Assembly: GCF_004359215.1 (NCBI RefSeq)
Contig: NC_090618.1
Coordinates: 1,490,989 to 1,554,988 of the forward strand
Reading direction: 5' to 3'
Origin: Bremia lactucae
Taxonomy: Eukaryota > Oomycota > Peronosporomycetes > Peronosporales > Peronosporaceae
Length of the DNA: 64,000 nt
Under the pieces are notes generated by a model that had not been told where the DNA came from, made no database searches, and saw nothing but the letters and a program-made list of their open reading frames with translations. The translations under genes and the position numbers were made by a program. This document shows, piece after piece, positions 52,381 through 62,670 of the stretch. Within the stretch, counting starts at the first letter, position 1; every line of letters starts with the position of its first letter.

Positions 52381-52613
52381 TCAAGGGTGCAATATCCCTG
52401 AGATACGTGGAGTGGCACGTCTAAGTCCACCGAGTATGATCGGCCGAGGTGGCATCATACTGAGTGTCAGTAGTGACACTGTTGGCGGTTCGTGAGGACC
52501 TCAAGGGTGCAATATCACTGAGATACGTGGAGTGGCACGTCTAAGTCCACCGAGTGTGGTCGGCCGAGGTGGCACCATACTGAGTGTCAATAGTGACACT
52601 ATTGGCGGTTCGT
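52381..52613 (+). repeat. 120-base tandem duplication in the family II linker
   Basis: TCAAGGGTGCAATATC starts at 52381 and again at 52501. The two units match closely through GGCGGTTCGT. The period of 120 bases equals 40 codons, so it would keep the reading frame. The relic at 35354-35480 covers only part of one unit before it is cut, so it cannot show whether that copy was doubled. Confidence 0.9.
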
Positions 52614-53129
52614 CGGGGCATAACCCTCCTAATGCACGTGAAGCGACACGTAAACGTTCGCTGAATAAGGAAGTTAAGTTACCTAACTCCTTGTCGGATG
52701 ACAGATTAGACACCATGTCTTATATAGAACCAATACAGGCTGGAAAACCCGCGGACGTGAATGCCCCGGCCTCTAAGACGCGTATTGTCTCCCCTCCAAG
52801 ACAGGATGGACACGAAGCGTGTATACCCTCACAAAGTGATACGAGTGAGCAAGTATATACGCTTGTAAATGGCGTACCCGGTAACATTGAGGAGGAAGTT
52901 AGCCTTGCTGCAATCCCCTCGTTACATGCTCTTTTAGAGCTAGACGAAATGTCTATTAATGAGTGCGGTCGAGCCTTAAAGGCTGGTGACTTATCTGAAA
53001 TGGTGGTCATTCGACCTATGGTTGAGTTAAACTCATCGTCACTTCTCGACGAAGCTGTCCTGGATGACACAAATCAGCGCTTAGTGCGCGAAGTGGGTCA
53101 TCGATCCTTAAAGATCCTAGGGATATCTT

Positions 53130-53860
53130 TTATTCCTTAATTAAGGAATTTCAAGATGTGGTATGTAATAACCCACCATCTAGTTTACCTCCGGATAGAG
53201 GTGTTCGTCATGAAATTGACTTAGTTCCGGGAACCAAATATTGTGTCACAAGACAAGCCTTTACCAAGGGAGCAGTGTGACAACATTGACGATTTCTTCC
53301 GTGCTAAGCACGAGGATGAATTGGTACGAGAGAGCAAATCTCCTCATTCGACACCGACATCTTGTGTCAGAAAGCTAAATGGTAAATGGCGCATTGTACA
53401 TGCTTATACTAAGCTTGATGCTGCCACTATACCAGCACAAACCCCCATTCCTAGAAAGGATGTTCTTCAGAATAACATGGAGGGATGTACAATGTACAGT
53501 GCATTGGGCTTAGTCGATGATTATTACCAATTGCTCATTCGAGCTAGTGATATCCCGCTTATAGCGGTTAGCACCCCAAGCGGATGTTATGGGAGTGGCT
53601 GGTTATGCCACAAGGGCGTTCGAACGCCCCGGCAACATTTAATCGTCTAGTGACACAACTGTTTCGCCCTCATCGGGGTTATGCATAGACTTATTTTGAT
53701 GACATTTTTGTCCATAGTCGTGCGAAGCAGAGTCGGTCGGATATGGAAAACCATTTAGACCATTTGCGAGCAGTGCTCGAGTGCATGCGCAACAAATTGT
53801 ATGTCAATGCATCTAAATGCATTTTTGGCGCAGACGAATTTTTTTCTTAGGATGCTTCAT
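53130..53860 (+). pseudogene. Family II reverse transcriptase
   Basis: 53243-53650 gives DKPLPREQCDNIDDFFRAKH, SPHSTPTSCVRKLNGKWRIV, HAYTKLDAATIPAQTPIPRK and SALGLVDDYYQLLIR. A shift at 53590 moves on to the MPQG-type loop, and near 53690 the palm reads TYFDDIFVHS, a normal YxDD variant. Then a helix (HLDHLRAVLECMRNNKLYVN) leads to the thumb. One stop precedes YFDD. Confidence 0.88.
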
Positions 53861-54520
53861 TGGAGAGCGGACCCCGCTAAGATTAAAACCATAGTAGATT
53901 GGCCGGTTTCTAAAAACCAAAAGGATTTGCGTAAGTGGTTGGGTCTCGCCAATTATTTACACAAACAAAGCGATAAATACGCTGATATGGCTAGGCGGTT
54001 ATCGAATCTTCTTAAAAAGGATACAGAATGGTGCTGGACTAGCCCTGAAAATAATGCTTTTCGAGCAGTTAAGGATAGTCTTATCCATGCCCCGATTCTG
54101 GCACTGCCAAACCCAAATTGGCCTTTTAGTGTCGTCTGTGTCGCACCAGATTATGCCATTGGCAGTGCTCTGTTATCAACAGATGTTGATGGGCACGAAC
54201 GTGTTATTGCGTTCGAGTCTTGACAGCTGAAAGCTGCGGTAAAGAATACTTAGTTCAAGACAAAGAGTAACTTGCTATGAAGTATGCTCTCATCAAATTC
54301 AGAGTTCATCTGCTCGGCTCTAAGCCGTTTGTTATTTTATACAGATCACGCGTCACTTTGCACGGCGACTAAGTCGCCCCATCTCTCACGGAGAATGGCC
54401 CGATGGCTATCCTTTTTTGCGGAATTTAACTTCGAGGTGAAGTATAAACCCGGCAAGCAAAATGCTTTGGTCGATGCGTTATCATGCAGGCCGGATTATG
54501 AGCTTTCTCATTTAATGACT
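53861..54520 (+). pseudogene. Family II connection and RNase H
   Basis: RADPAKIKTIVDWPVSKNQK, DLRKWLGLANYLHKQSDKYA, PFSVVCVAPDYAIGSALLST (the first RNase H aspartate is displaced by VAPD in place of VASD), then FYTDHASLCTATKSPHLSRR, MARWLSFFAEFNFEVKYKPG and KQNALVDALSCRPDYEL. One frame change at 54220-54300. Confidence 0.87.
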
Positions 54521-54579
54521 ATCTCGTTTCCTATTCCTAAATTAATCCGTTCGGCTTACGCCAAGGATGAACAGTGTGT

Positions 54580-55560
54580 ACCTCTGCTACGAGCTTTAAT
54601 GAACTCGGATCAGGCATTAAATTACCGGCACGTTTGCGTGCAAGGTTACATCGATTTTCTATCGACAACAACCTGTTGCTTTATTGCACAGACATCGCGG
54701 ACCCTCCACGTGTCGTTGTTCCTCCTGATGAGGATTTGAAGTACCGAATCCTCTATGAGGCACACGATACTATCCTTGAAGGTCATCTCGGTAGAGAAAA
54801 GACCTACGGCGCTATAAGCCAGAGTTATTGGTGGCCCAAACTTTATAAATGGGTCAGCACATCTGTTCGCAAATGCGAAACGTGCCAACGGATTAAACCC
54901 TTGGCACATGCTGCTGCGCAACTGGTGATTCTTCCCGGCCCTATAGGATGCTAGGAGTCCATTAGTATGGATTTTGTTTTTGGGCTACCAAAAGATTCAG
55001 CCGGTAACTCCGGTATAGTGGTCTTTGTTGACCGTTTGAGCAAAATGGCTCACTTAGCGGGCGTGCCGGATTCCATTGATGGAGAGGGTACAGCTAAGCT
55101 GTTTATCGATCGCGTGTTTCGACAACATGGTTTGCCAGTGGCAATTGTCTCTGATCGGGATCCCCGTTTCACGGGTAAATTCTGGAAATCAATTTTCCGA
55201 GTGTTTGGCACCAGATTGGATATGTCCACTGCGGACCATCCGCAGACCGATGGTTAAACTGAACGTGTTAATCGCAACATCATAGACGATTTACGCAGCG
55301 CGTGTGCTCAGACACCAAAGCGCTGGAGCTCAATGCCCCCGGTAGTGGAGTTTGCGTTAAATAACGCTGTTCATGCCTCTACAGGCTATACTCCGTTCTA
55401 TGTAAACGGCCTTATTCACCCGCTCGTTCCATTAACGATACCACTGCGTGGTTCAGGGCTTGGTGGGGGAGAATTGGCCGATAGGCTTGCTGATATCAGC
55501 CCTGTAACCGTTCGGTAACAAGTAAGCGAGCTTCTCGCGACGCGATTTAGTGTCTCTTAA
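54580..55560 (+). pseudogene. Family II integrase zinc domain and core
   Basis: 54574-54954: DLKYRILYEAHDTILEGHLG, REKTYGAISQSYWWPKLYKW, KCETCQRIKPLAHAA (HHCC). 54967-55257: MDFVFGLPKDSAGNSGIVVF (first acidic), VAIVSDRDPRFTGKFWKSIF (second acidic), STADHPQTDG then a TAA in place of Gln before TERVNR (third acidic). 55333-55518: PPVVEFALNNAVHASTGYTP. All three catalytic positions are present, but two stops interrupt. Confidence 0.9.
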
Positions 55561-55599
55561 GACATGTAAGGGATACGATAGCTGATTGCCAAGTTAAAC

Positions 55600-56230
55600 A
55601 AAAAGAACAAGCAGATGCCAAAGGCAGAAGCTGTATTAATTTTTATATGGTCGGAGATCGAGTTTTACTAAACGCTAAAAACCTACCTACCAACTTGGTT
55701 TCCGCGGTCTTCAAGACCAAATTGCGCCCGCGCTTTATTAGACTATTTACGTTCGTGGCCAAGAAGGGCCTAGCTTATACGCTAAACCTTCCCAGCAAGC
55801 TGCGTACACACCCAGTGTTTTACGTTGGCTTACTTATGTCATATCGGAACCCTTCCCACGTGGACTTGAAGGCGCTTGCGCTGAGACAGGCGGTCGTGCC
55901 GCAGATGGCTGCTTCCTCACCAGGATTTCCAAGTGGCCCTCTAAACGAGGCTGCTGACGCTCCAGCGTCGAAAGACGGTCCCGAACCGCCTCAAAAGAGC
56001 TTTCAGCCCGAGCAAGGACCTCACGAAGAAGTTTCACCTCGTGCCGTAGAGCATCAAATGCTTCCGCCGAAATTTTGGCCTCCTCCCGTGCTGCTTGATG
56101 CGCGGGGGAGCCTTCAGTTTCATGTGGAGAAACTTTTAAAGCGACGTCGTCGTGAGAATTAATACCAGTATCTGGTGAAGTGGCTAGGGTACCCCTCTTC
56201 GAAAACTCTTGGGAGTTCGAGTTACCTCTT
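55600..56230 (+). pseudogene. Family II integrase C-terminus and chromodomain
   Basis: 55647-56162: MVGDRVLLNAKNLPTNLVSA, LRPRFIRLFTFVAKKGLAYT (GPY/F module with GP replaced by RL), LNLPSKLRTHPVFYVGLLMS, a Pro/Ser linker, then RGSLQFHVEKLLKRRRREN and a stop. Directly after it YLVKWLGYPSSKNSWEF, the chromodomain core, is readable in the same frame. The linker is open on the other strand as a coiled coil. Confidence 0.85.
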
Positions 56231-56421
56231 CGGCAAATATTGCCCGGACGCCGTTGACGTTTTTGAGCGCCAAGCTCAGGATCAACTCGCGTCAAACAAC
56301 GCTTCCCACCACTGAACATGAGATTATGTGGATCGAAAGCCTCAGAGCGGCTTCGATCTGTGGTTCTACGGTCAACCGAAGCACTGAAATATCGGCTAAG
56401 CCGTTCTTCGTTTTGTGGCAT
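55834..56421 (-). CDS. Antisense coiled-coil ORF of family II
   Basis: 195 codons opposite the integrase linker, chromodomain and following region. N-terminal part is basic and polar (KRQRRPGNICRRGNSNSQEF). Then a long coiled coil: AREEAKISAEAFDALRHEVK, LLREVLARAESSFEAVRDRL, STLERQQPRLEGHLEILVRK. It ends SAQAPSSPRGKG. It has no stop over 588 bases, while the sense strand has two in the same span, which favours real use of this frame. Same position as the antisense coiled coils of families I and III. No known family recognised. Confidence 0.55.
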   Translation of the reverse strand: MPQNEERLSRYFSASVDRRTTDRSRSEAFDPHNLMFSGGKRCLTRVDPELGAQKRQRRPGNICRRGNSNSQEFSKRGTLATSPDTGINSHDDVALKVSPHETEGSPAHQAAREEAKISAEAFDALRHEVKLLREVLARAESSFEAVRDRLSTLERQQPRLEGHLEILVRKQPSAARPPVSAQAPSSPRGKGSDMT

Positions 56422-56581
56422 AAATGCCGAACGTAACTGGCCTTTCGCCTTGAGCTAAGCAAAGTAGAAGCGAAGCTTCCGTTCCAAACGAACATCACCT
56501 CTATCCGCAGACTCTCTGATATTCCAGATATTACGGAGTTTGCGGGCCCGGTGAACACAGTTCTCAAATGAGACTGCGTTT

Positions 56582-57280
56582 TCACTCCTTGTTTCGTTTG
56601 GAAACAATCGGAATTTCCGTCATGGAGGTCACCGAAGCCCCACGGGTTTGATCACGTAAACGCGTCAGATACAGGCTTCGCGGCATTACCTTTGGCGTAA
56701 GGTATTGCCCATGCAGAGCGAAGAGCGTCGCGGGCAGCGATCTCCTCCGGCGTCCTCGCCGGATCACCAGAGATCCAGATGGCCAAGCTATGACCCGCTA
56801 TCTCTTTGAGACGCTCCTTCGCACTAAGCGGAGTGAATCTATATTCACTATGAGCTTTAGCTATCTCGGCAGCTCGACGACGAGCTCTTTTCCCTATGAG
56901 GATTATCTGCTCTTACTCTTCATCGAGCAGATTCGTAATGAAGTTGGACTCAGGGTCCCATGTCCTGCTCAATGCAGTTAAGGCATCAGCGGCACCACGT
57001 TCCGGGAGCGGATTCAGGCTCGCCGACGCTCATCCGGAGGAGAAGGCGTGAGCGAACGCCGCTCTTTTCCCTCCTCCTCTGATTGAGAGTGACTTATAAA
57101 GTCCACCATTCCCTCATCGTCGAGGAAGGTGCTCAGAGGCTGTGACCCACGCTTGATTGTCATTAGACAAAGGAATGAAAAACACAACCAAACGGTTAGC
57201 TGTTTAGGTTCCAACCTCAAAGAGGTAATGAAGAGAATGTTGTCACTCGGTCTCAACAGTCTGGGGGTGTAATGGGGCAC
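56582..57280 (-). pseudogene. Antisense accessory gene of family II, upstream part
   Basis: Between pol and the 3' LTR only the minus strand is readable. 57280-57014 contains MTIKRGSQPLSTFLDDEGMV, DFISHSQSEEEGKERRSLTP; further pieces are RARRRAAEIAKAHSEYRFTP and ARTPEEIAARDALRSAW in changing frames. The charged character resembles the family I antisense gene, without clear alignment. Probably the decayed N-terminal two thirds of the gene that ends at 55834. Confidence 0.4.
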
Positions 57281-57886
57281 ACGTCGGTTAGTGAACCGTT
57301 GTTGTGGTACATTTACTTAATGAGTAAAATATCCTTCTATCTAATTTTAAATACTTAATTACATAAATCTTATTTAGTATGGGTAACAAAGGTGGTCGCC
57401 GCCAGATATAAATCTGGCGGTCAAAATCTATTTTTTAATTAGCTAGAGTAAGGTTTTTAGATTTAAATAATTAAGTAAAGTGCAGTTACCTTTTAGTTTA
57501 AAAGCGCTAAATGCCTCTCTAAGGCTTGCGCATTGATCTGTAAGAGATTGAAGCCTTTTTAAGGTAGCACTTCGAAATCAGTTCAACAACCTACACACGT
57601 TCCATCCATTATGGACATGTTTGATTAAGAAGGAAGGAGATTTCCAGCCCCTCAAGAAGGTTATCACGCAACGCGTGAAAGGTTTATTCATCGTAGTGAC
57701 CTTGAATGTACCTTGGGCACTAGTTGCCACTTGGTTCTACGAACCCCTAAATCCCTTGAACTGGGATTTCTTAAGCTTTGATAGCTTGTACGACTCCTTT
57801 TTAAACCCATTCGTTCAATAGAACAAAGTGACTCTCTGAGTCTGAAAGTCTTCCTCTGACTTTAGGAGCGAGGTAGCTCCGCTACA
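57269..57886 (+). repeat. Family II 3' LTR
   Basis: 618 bases from TGTAATGGGGCACACGTCGG to GTAGCTCCGCTACA, followed by the duplication AAAAG. Contains the ~145-base segment missing in the 5' LTR, with a TTATCACGCAACGCGTGAAAGG hairpin-like part. A G-run (TCTGGGGG) precedes it. Confidence 0.93.
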
Positions 57887-58833
57887 AAAAGTGCATGGCC
57901 ACGTCAATAATAGCGACAGCATTGGATCGAATTAAGACGTTAAGTCATGGAGCGTCTGGTTCTGCCCATAGCAACATGATTGATGAAAGCACTTGAGATG
58001 CTTCCACTTGAACTGCGTACAATAGACCGTCATTGGACTTCTTCTAGCCAAGTGCTTTGTTGCGAGATAACGAACTTGAGTGAGAATACCGTGGACAGTG
58101 GTGTGGGATATCGCGGCGAAGTCTTAAGCACGACGGATACCGCGAGGAAACTTGGCACACAGCAGTAGTAGCACGGACGCAGCGTCCGTGTCTCCTACAA
58201 TTGACGCCAAGGCTTTGGAAGCCATTAATTGTATAGCCGTTGCTGGCTGCGACGCGCGTTGTAGCCCAAGTGGAAGCAAAGAGCACCATCGGCGAGTTTA
58301 AACATGGCGACAACATACTGCGCCACGCCGCAGCCAAAACTCCATCTTGACAAATCAGCTTGAGAATGTTTTAAGCGTGCACTCGAGCACGCCGCAAGGA
58401 ATGGTGATCGTGCAAAAAGTCCTCCTCTGTAGCGTCCGTGTCGTCACTCGCAAGCCGCAGCAAAAAAAGGCGCTATGACTTTTGGGGGATTCACGGCAGC
58501 ATCATTTGCGTACTTCTGCTCGAAGATTTGATACAAAGCTGGACGCAAAGCCAGAGCTTCGAGGAAAGCAGCAAAAGGAGCAAACCCTCTCGAATGCGTG
58601 ATACGCCATGGCCACAGATCCCCTTGTGCTCTTATTCAAATAACGTGTTTAGCAAAGTCTCGCCACCACGTTAAGCCATCTCGACGGTAATGTACGAGAC
58701 ATGGTCTGAAAGTGACTCAGATGTCGGCAGTTATACGCGGTTCATTAGCAGCTTGAGAATCGTTCCTTCTTGACGAGCGGTAAGCCAACGGCCAACGACA
58801 GCATATTATCGTCTTGCTCGCACCATGTTGGCG
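57887..58833 (-). pseudogene. THADA: THADA pseudogene, part 2
   Basis: Continues the pseudogene, aligning with 4632-6035 of the intact gene: CATAGCAACATGATTGATG, the GACGCAGCGTCCGTGTC block and the CATGGCGACAACATACTGCGCC block. Parent 5040-5340 and smaller parts are deleted. It ends near 58833, so the duplicated part is the 3' half of the gene (encoded C-terminal ~990 residues). Confidence 0.88.
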
Positions 58834-59139
58834 GGCACGTCGTAATGCGGTCATGCTCTACTCAGACCCTAGCACAGCGAGAAAGCGCTTTAACCAGCTT
58901 CTCTTGCGGGCAGTGAGGAAGTTGTGATGGGCGCGTTAGCGACCTCACTCAACGCATTAAGTACTCTGGTCAAGTGTCGTCACGGGAGCGGTAATTTGGC
59001 TGCTCGGGTGCACTTACCAAGTAGGAAGTAGTTTTCAGATTGATTTATATTTAATAGAATTAAATACAAATACCTAATTTTACCAATCAAAATGTCATCT
59101 CTATAGATAACACTTGATATGAATTGCGAGCATATCTTT
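58834..59139. other. Spacer after the THADA pseudogene
   Basis: 306 bases, no ORF or repeat recognised; AT-rich from 59030. Confidence 0.5.
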
Positions 59140-59721
59140 CTTCGAGAGTTCAATAAAAAAACACGGGCACCTAGCGCTTGTAAATCGATTGCAAAACGTC
59201 AACCGCATCTCGTTAGAGTTGCGAGCTCTTCTCCAGGGCAAAGGAAGGAAAAAGAGATTCCCTTTTACTCGTCTCGTGTTGTCAACACAACACGGACAGG
59301 GATCACTACATGTGAGGCATGGAAAACCTGGTTCACCAGACAACCGATGTAACTTGAACCTTGGACCGGTTACAAATCGTTTCAAAGACTTAACACAATC
59401 GCGTTAAGTCTTTGAATCCAGGCTTCGCACCCAATATCGACATTGCGAATAAAAGCGCTCAAGGCTTGCATCAGCAAGATTTTATCTCACTTGTTGTTTG
59501 CTACTATATCATCGATGTTTAAGTCAAGCCGAGATAAAAATCTTCCTCAGCGCGAAAGTTCTTCGCGCTGGGATCAAAGCCATGTAGCTTTGTCGCAATA
59601 AATAAGGGATATTTATTGTGAGGAGTAGTCTCTCCAGACAAGCTATTGACTAGCCGTTCGGGCAAAAGTCACGGCTTCTCCTCAGGGGAATTCGAGACAT
59701 TTTAGTGTCGACGCTCCCCTG
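59101..59721 (-). pseudogene. Family I 3' region fragment with antisense gene remnant
   Basis: Matches 19010-19590 of copy B. The minus ORF 59385-59101 keeps PRFKLHRLSGEPGFPCLTCS and DPCPCCVDNTRRVKG, i.e. the conserved CPCC motif of the antisense gene. The sense strand carries only the region beyond the chromodomain. Ends at 59721 against a family II fragment. Confidence 0.75.
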
Positions 59722-60400
59722 ATTGGTTTAATAAAACCACTTTTGGCGATAGATCTTGCTTAATGGCAGCAATAAGAGCTCTCAACTCCTCTACATAGCC
59801 CGCTAGGGTACGTTTACCCTGACGAGACGCTTAAATCGCAATAGTACGCGAAAAGCCTGATAAGGCGGCAGAAACATGCGAGTTTCCTTCCGTTTTTGCG
59901 ATTCCCATGTGAGAAACGCAGCATCTCTGGAAGTACCACATGTGTAGGCCCACTATCTGTCTCTACCACCGAGCTTGGAGATGGCTAGGGCCAGCTTTTG
60001 CTCTCGGTTTGGCCCATGGCCGAATTTATGCCATGACTATAAGAGAGCGATACTTGGGCTTATAGTCAGGTACAGGGTGTACCTAGCTGACATAGATGCC
60101 GCTAAGTGGTTTGGGGCCTACCCTGTGATAAAATTCTCTTGTTGTACAAAGGCTTCCAGCCTGGCTAACAGGAATTTTGGGCCCTGGGATATAATGTGTT
60201 CGATGTGATCCGGCCCAAACCAGGTTTTAAACTTGTCAAAAGCAAGATTTCGCGCCCAAAAAAGTTCAGGGATGTACTCCATCCTCGAAGAGGATAAGTC
60301 TGAAGTATTCAGGTGTAGATTGACAGCGAGTTCTACCAGGCGAAGCGGAGCAACCTCGCTACTTAAGTCAGAGGAAGACTTATAGACTCGGGAAGTCACT
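59722..60400 (-). pseudogene. Family II-like gag fragment
   Basis: 60399-60118: EYIPELFWARNLAFDKFKTW, FGPDHIEHIISQGPKFLLAR, the counterpart of EHVEFIISQGPEVLHARLEA in the full element. Further on LALAISKLGGR is readable. Divergence is larger than between LTRs of one element, so it is a separate older copy. Confidence 0.75.
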
Positions 60401-60840
60401 TAGTTTATCAAACTAATAAGTGCAACTATCTACTCTATATAGGATGGGTAGCATATGTGGCAGCCACCTACTCAAACCTGGTGGGCAAAAACTAATATAA
60501 TCAGCTAGGGATGGTTTTAAATTTGAATAGTTAAATATAGTTTAGTTCATTTTTGATCTTAAAGCGTTTTGTTCCTTCCTAATGCTTCTGCATTGATCTG
60601 CGAGAGTAAAAAAACCTTTTTAAGGAATATACTCTCGGGCACCAGTTGCCACTTGATTCTATGAATCCTTTAATCTCTCAAACTAGGATTGATTAGGCTC
60701 TACGAGCTTGTACAGCTCACTGACTAATTTAAAATGAGCAAAAGCGAACTTTGCCCATATAGTAAATGTACTTTAACAACAGTTCACCAACCGAAGTGTG
60801 CTTCATTGCACAACGTCCCTCCGATTTCCTAACGGACATG
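60401..60840. repeat. Rearranged family II LTR pieces
   Basis: 60440-60720 matches the family II LTR on the plus strand (GGTGGGCAAAAACTAATATAA, GCACCAGTTGCCACTTG). 60740-60830 matches the LTR beginning on the minus strand (CTTTAACAACAGTTCACCAACC). The two lie back to back, so the LTR was broken by an inversion. Confidence 0.65.
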
Positions 60841-61397
60841 ACGTATAGAAAAAGATTCTAAAATTGAAAAGTGATCGCTTAGCAGAAGTCAAAATTAAGA
60901 TATGCTAGTGTAGAGCATAGGAGAAACTGTACTAATATATTTAATTGCTTACGTACTGGCATTTTTTAAAGTCCTGACTTTAATTAATTTATATAAGACT
61001 ATGCAAAATAATTCAATGCACAAACCCAATTGCGCGTATCGCAGCGATTCGTGGTGATTTTAAAATGACATACATCAACCAATGTTCAGAAATGTCACAT
61101 CACTGCAACAAAATAGCAGTGATATGCAAACAATTTTTTTCTTTTTCTTTTTTATTTTGCCTATCATAGGCGAAAAAATACTGTGTAACAAGCTTCCCGT
61201 TACACAACCATGCAAATGAGACGGCAGACAAATCGTTCACAAATAGATTACGTAGTTATTAGATTATTTCGAGGCCTTATTGATGACTGCGAGAGACGTG
61301 GTGCTTGACGAGAAGGCGTATAGTACAATCAGCATGCGTTCGAATATCTGGTCGGTATATTGTATCTTCCTCGGACGACCAGCGCCTTTTCTGAATT
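60841..61397. other. AT-rich spacer
   Basis: 557 bases without a gene. Includes a T-rich tract near 61130-61155 followed by TGTAACAAGCTTCCCGTTACA, a 21-base palindromic remnant that looks like the two ends of a family I LTR almost joined. Confidence 0.5.
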
Positions 61398-61803
61398 TTA
61401 ACGGGGCGTATTGTTACATTGGATTAACACTTAAAGGTTGTCAATTAATATATTATCTAAAAGGTAGACAATATTTTTGGAATATTACTTCACTTGGTAA
61501 TATTCAAAAAGCTTGTCCATTGGTAGATATAGGCCATTATATCAGCTTGCTCGCGACCCAGTCAGCGCTGGACGTGCGCAAAGAGAGAGACAGATAAGAT
61601 TTTAGTAACTTGTTTTGTATTAGTGTATAAATAGGTTGGTATAAAAAGATAGAACCAGCAGAACTTTGTTATGTTACTTGCAATTAAACCTGTTTAAAGC
61701 AACTGTTGTAAAGAAAGTCTTCCTCTGTTCGTACCAGTGTAAGTGAAGTGACGTGTGGCACCACTTGTATTGAAGCAGTACAAGTCTGTAGTGCCCCGTT
61801 ACA
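61398..61803 (+). repeat. Family I 5' LTR, copy E
   Basis: 406 bases, start degraded (TTTAACGGGGCGTATTG), end GTGCCCCGTTACA. Primer site CCTGGTAGCAC at 61804-61814. One of the AAG-loop hairpins has been lost. Confidence 0.88.
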
Positions 61804-61879
61804 CCTGGTAGCACTTTGAAGCACAGTTCTATCATCTAATACGAATACATTAGATGATAATTGAAAATACGCATCACGT

Positions 61880-62670
61880 TTCGCATGACAGCTACTCCTT
61901 TCTAAGTGACGTAGAAAGGAGTGCGGTCGAACGAATAAGTCCGACCGTATGAAATGATGCCATCTTGGCCATGCTGTCGGGCTTGGACAGAGATGCTCTC
62001 CATTTGGCCATCGCCAAGTTCATACAACATGAACTTGACGAGGCGAAGAAAGAGGTAGCCTTGCTGAAACAGCAAGGCTCTCAATAGGCAGAACTGTTGA
62101 CGTTACAGCAGGTACAGATCCCAGTACCTGGGATGACTCACACGCGTCGTCCTGAAACCTTAAGATTGACATCTCTTAGTATAAGGGAATCGAAGAAAAC
62201 TCCCTCTTAAGATAGTTTGATGAAATGGACGATGCCATAAGGGCTCGTCACATCATCGACGAGCAAATGCAAGTCGCATTCGCTCAATCAAATTTGGCAG
62301 GTCGTGCCAAAACTTGGGCATTGGGCCTGAAGTTGCGTGACCCATACGTCTTTGGGTCGCTAGAGGCTTTTAAAGCCCGGCTTAAACAGACGTTTGAACC
62401 ACCAAGGGCTGAGTTCAGAGCTCGTTCAGAGCTTCTGAAACTCAAGCAAGGCAAGCGTAATGTTCACGCATATGAAAATATGAAACCAGCACATCCGACT
62501 CTTAGCGAGTTGTATTACAAATAACCAGTTCATGAACACACGTTGATTACGGTGTTCATGCAAGGTCTTACGGATGGTCCCGTAAAGACCCACCTGTTCC
62601 GCTTGAAACTGGATACGCTTGAAGAAGCGATATCTGTTGCGGAACAGGAGGACTCTAGCTTGAGACAGGC
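61880..62670 (+). pseudogene. Family I gag, copy E
   Basis: 62225-62524 is a 99-codon ORF: MDDAIRARHIIDEQMQVAFA, QSNLAGRAKTWALGLKLRDP, FKARLKQTFEPPRAEFRARS. It is followed by HTLITVFMQGLTDGPVKTHL in another frame. The N-terminal part before 62200 has many stops. It gives the best view of the family I capsid region. Confidence 0.85.

Larger units (their letters stand above)
50119..57886 (+). mobile_element. Family II Ty3/Gypsy chromovirus, full length, inserted in the THADA pseudogene
   Basis: 7.77 kb between perfect AAAAG duplications (50114-50118 and 57887-57891). Order: 5' LTR 50119-50592, primer site CCTGGTAACAC, gag, CCHC knuckle, protease, RT, RNase H, integrase, chromodomain, an antisense gene region, 3' LTR 57269-57886. 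Genes carry several stops and shifts, but motifs are better kept than in family I copies. The LTRs differ by a ~145-base segment present only in the 3' LTR. Removing the element and one AAAAG restores continuity with the parent THADA sequence at 4632. Confidence 0.95.
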
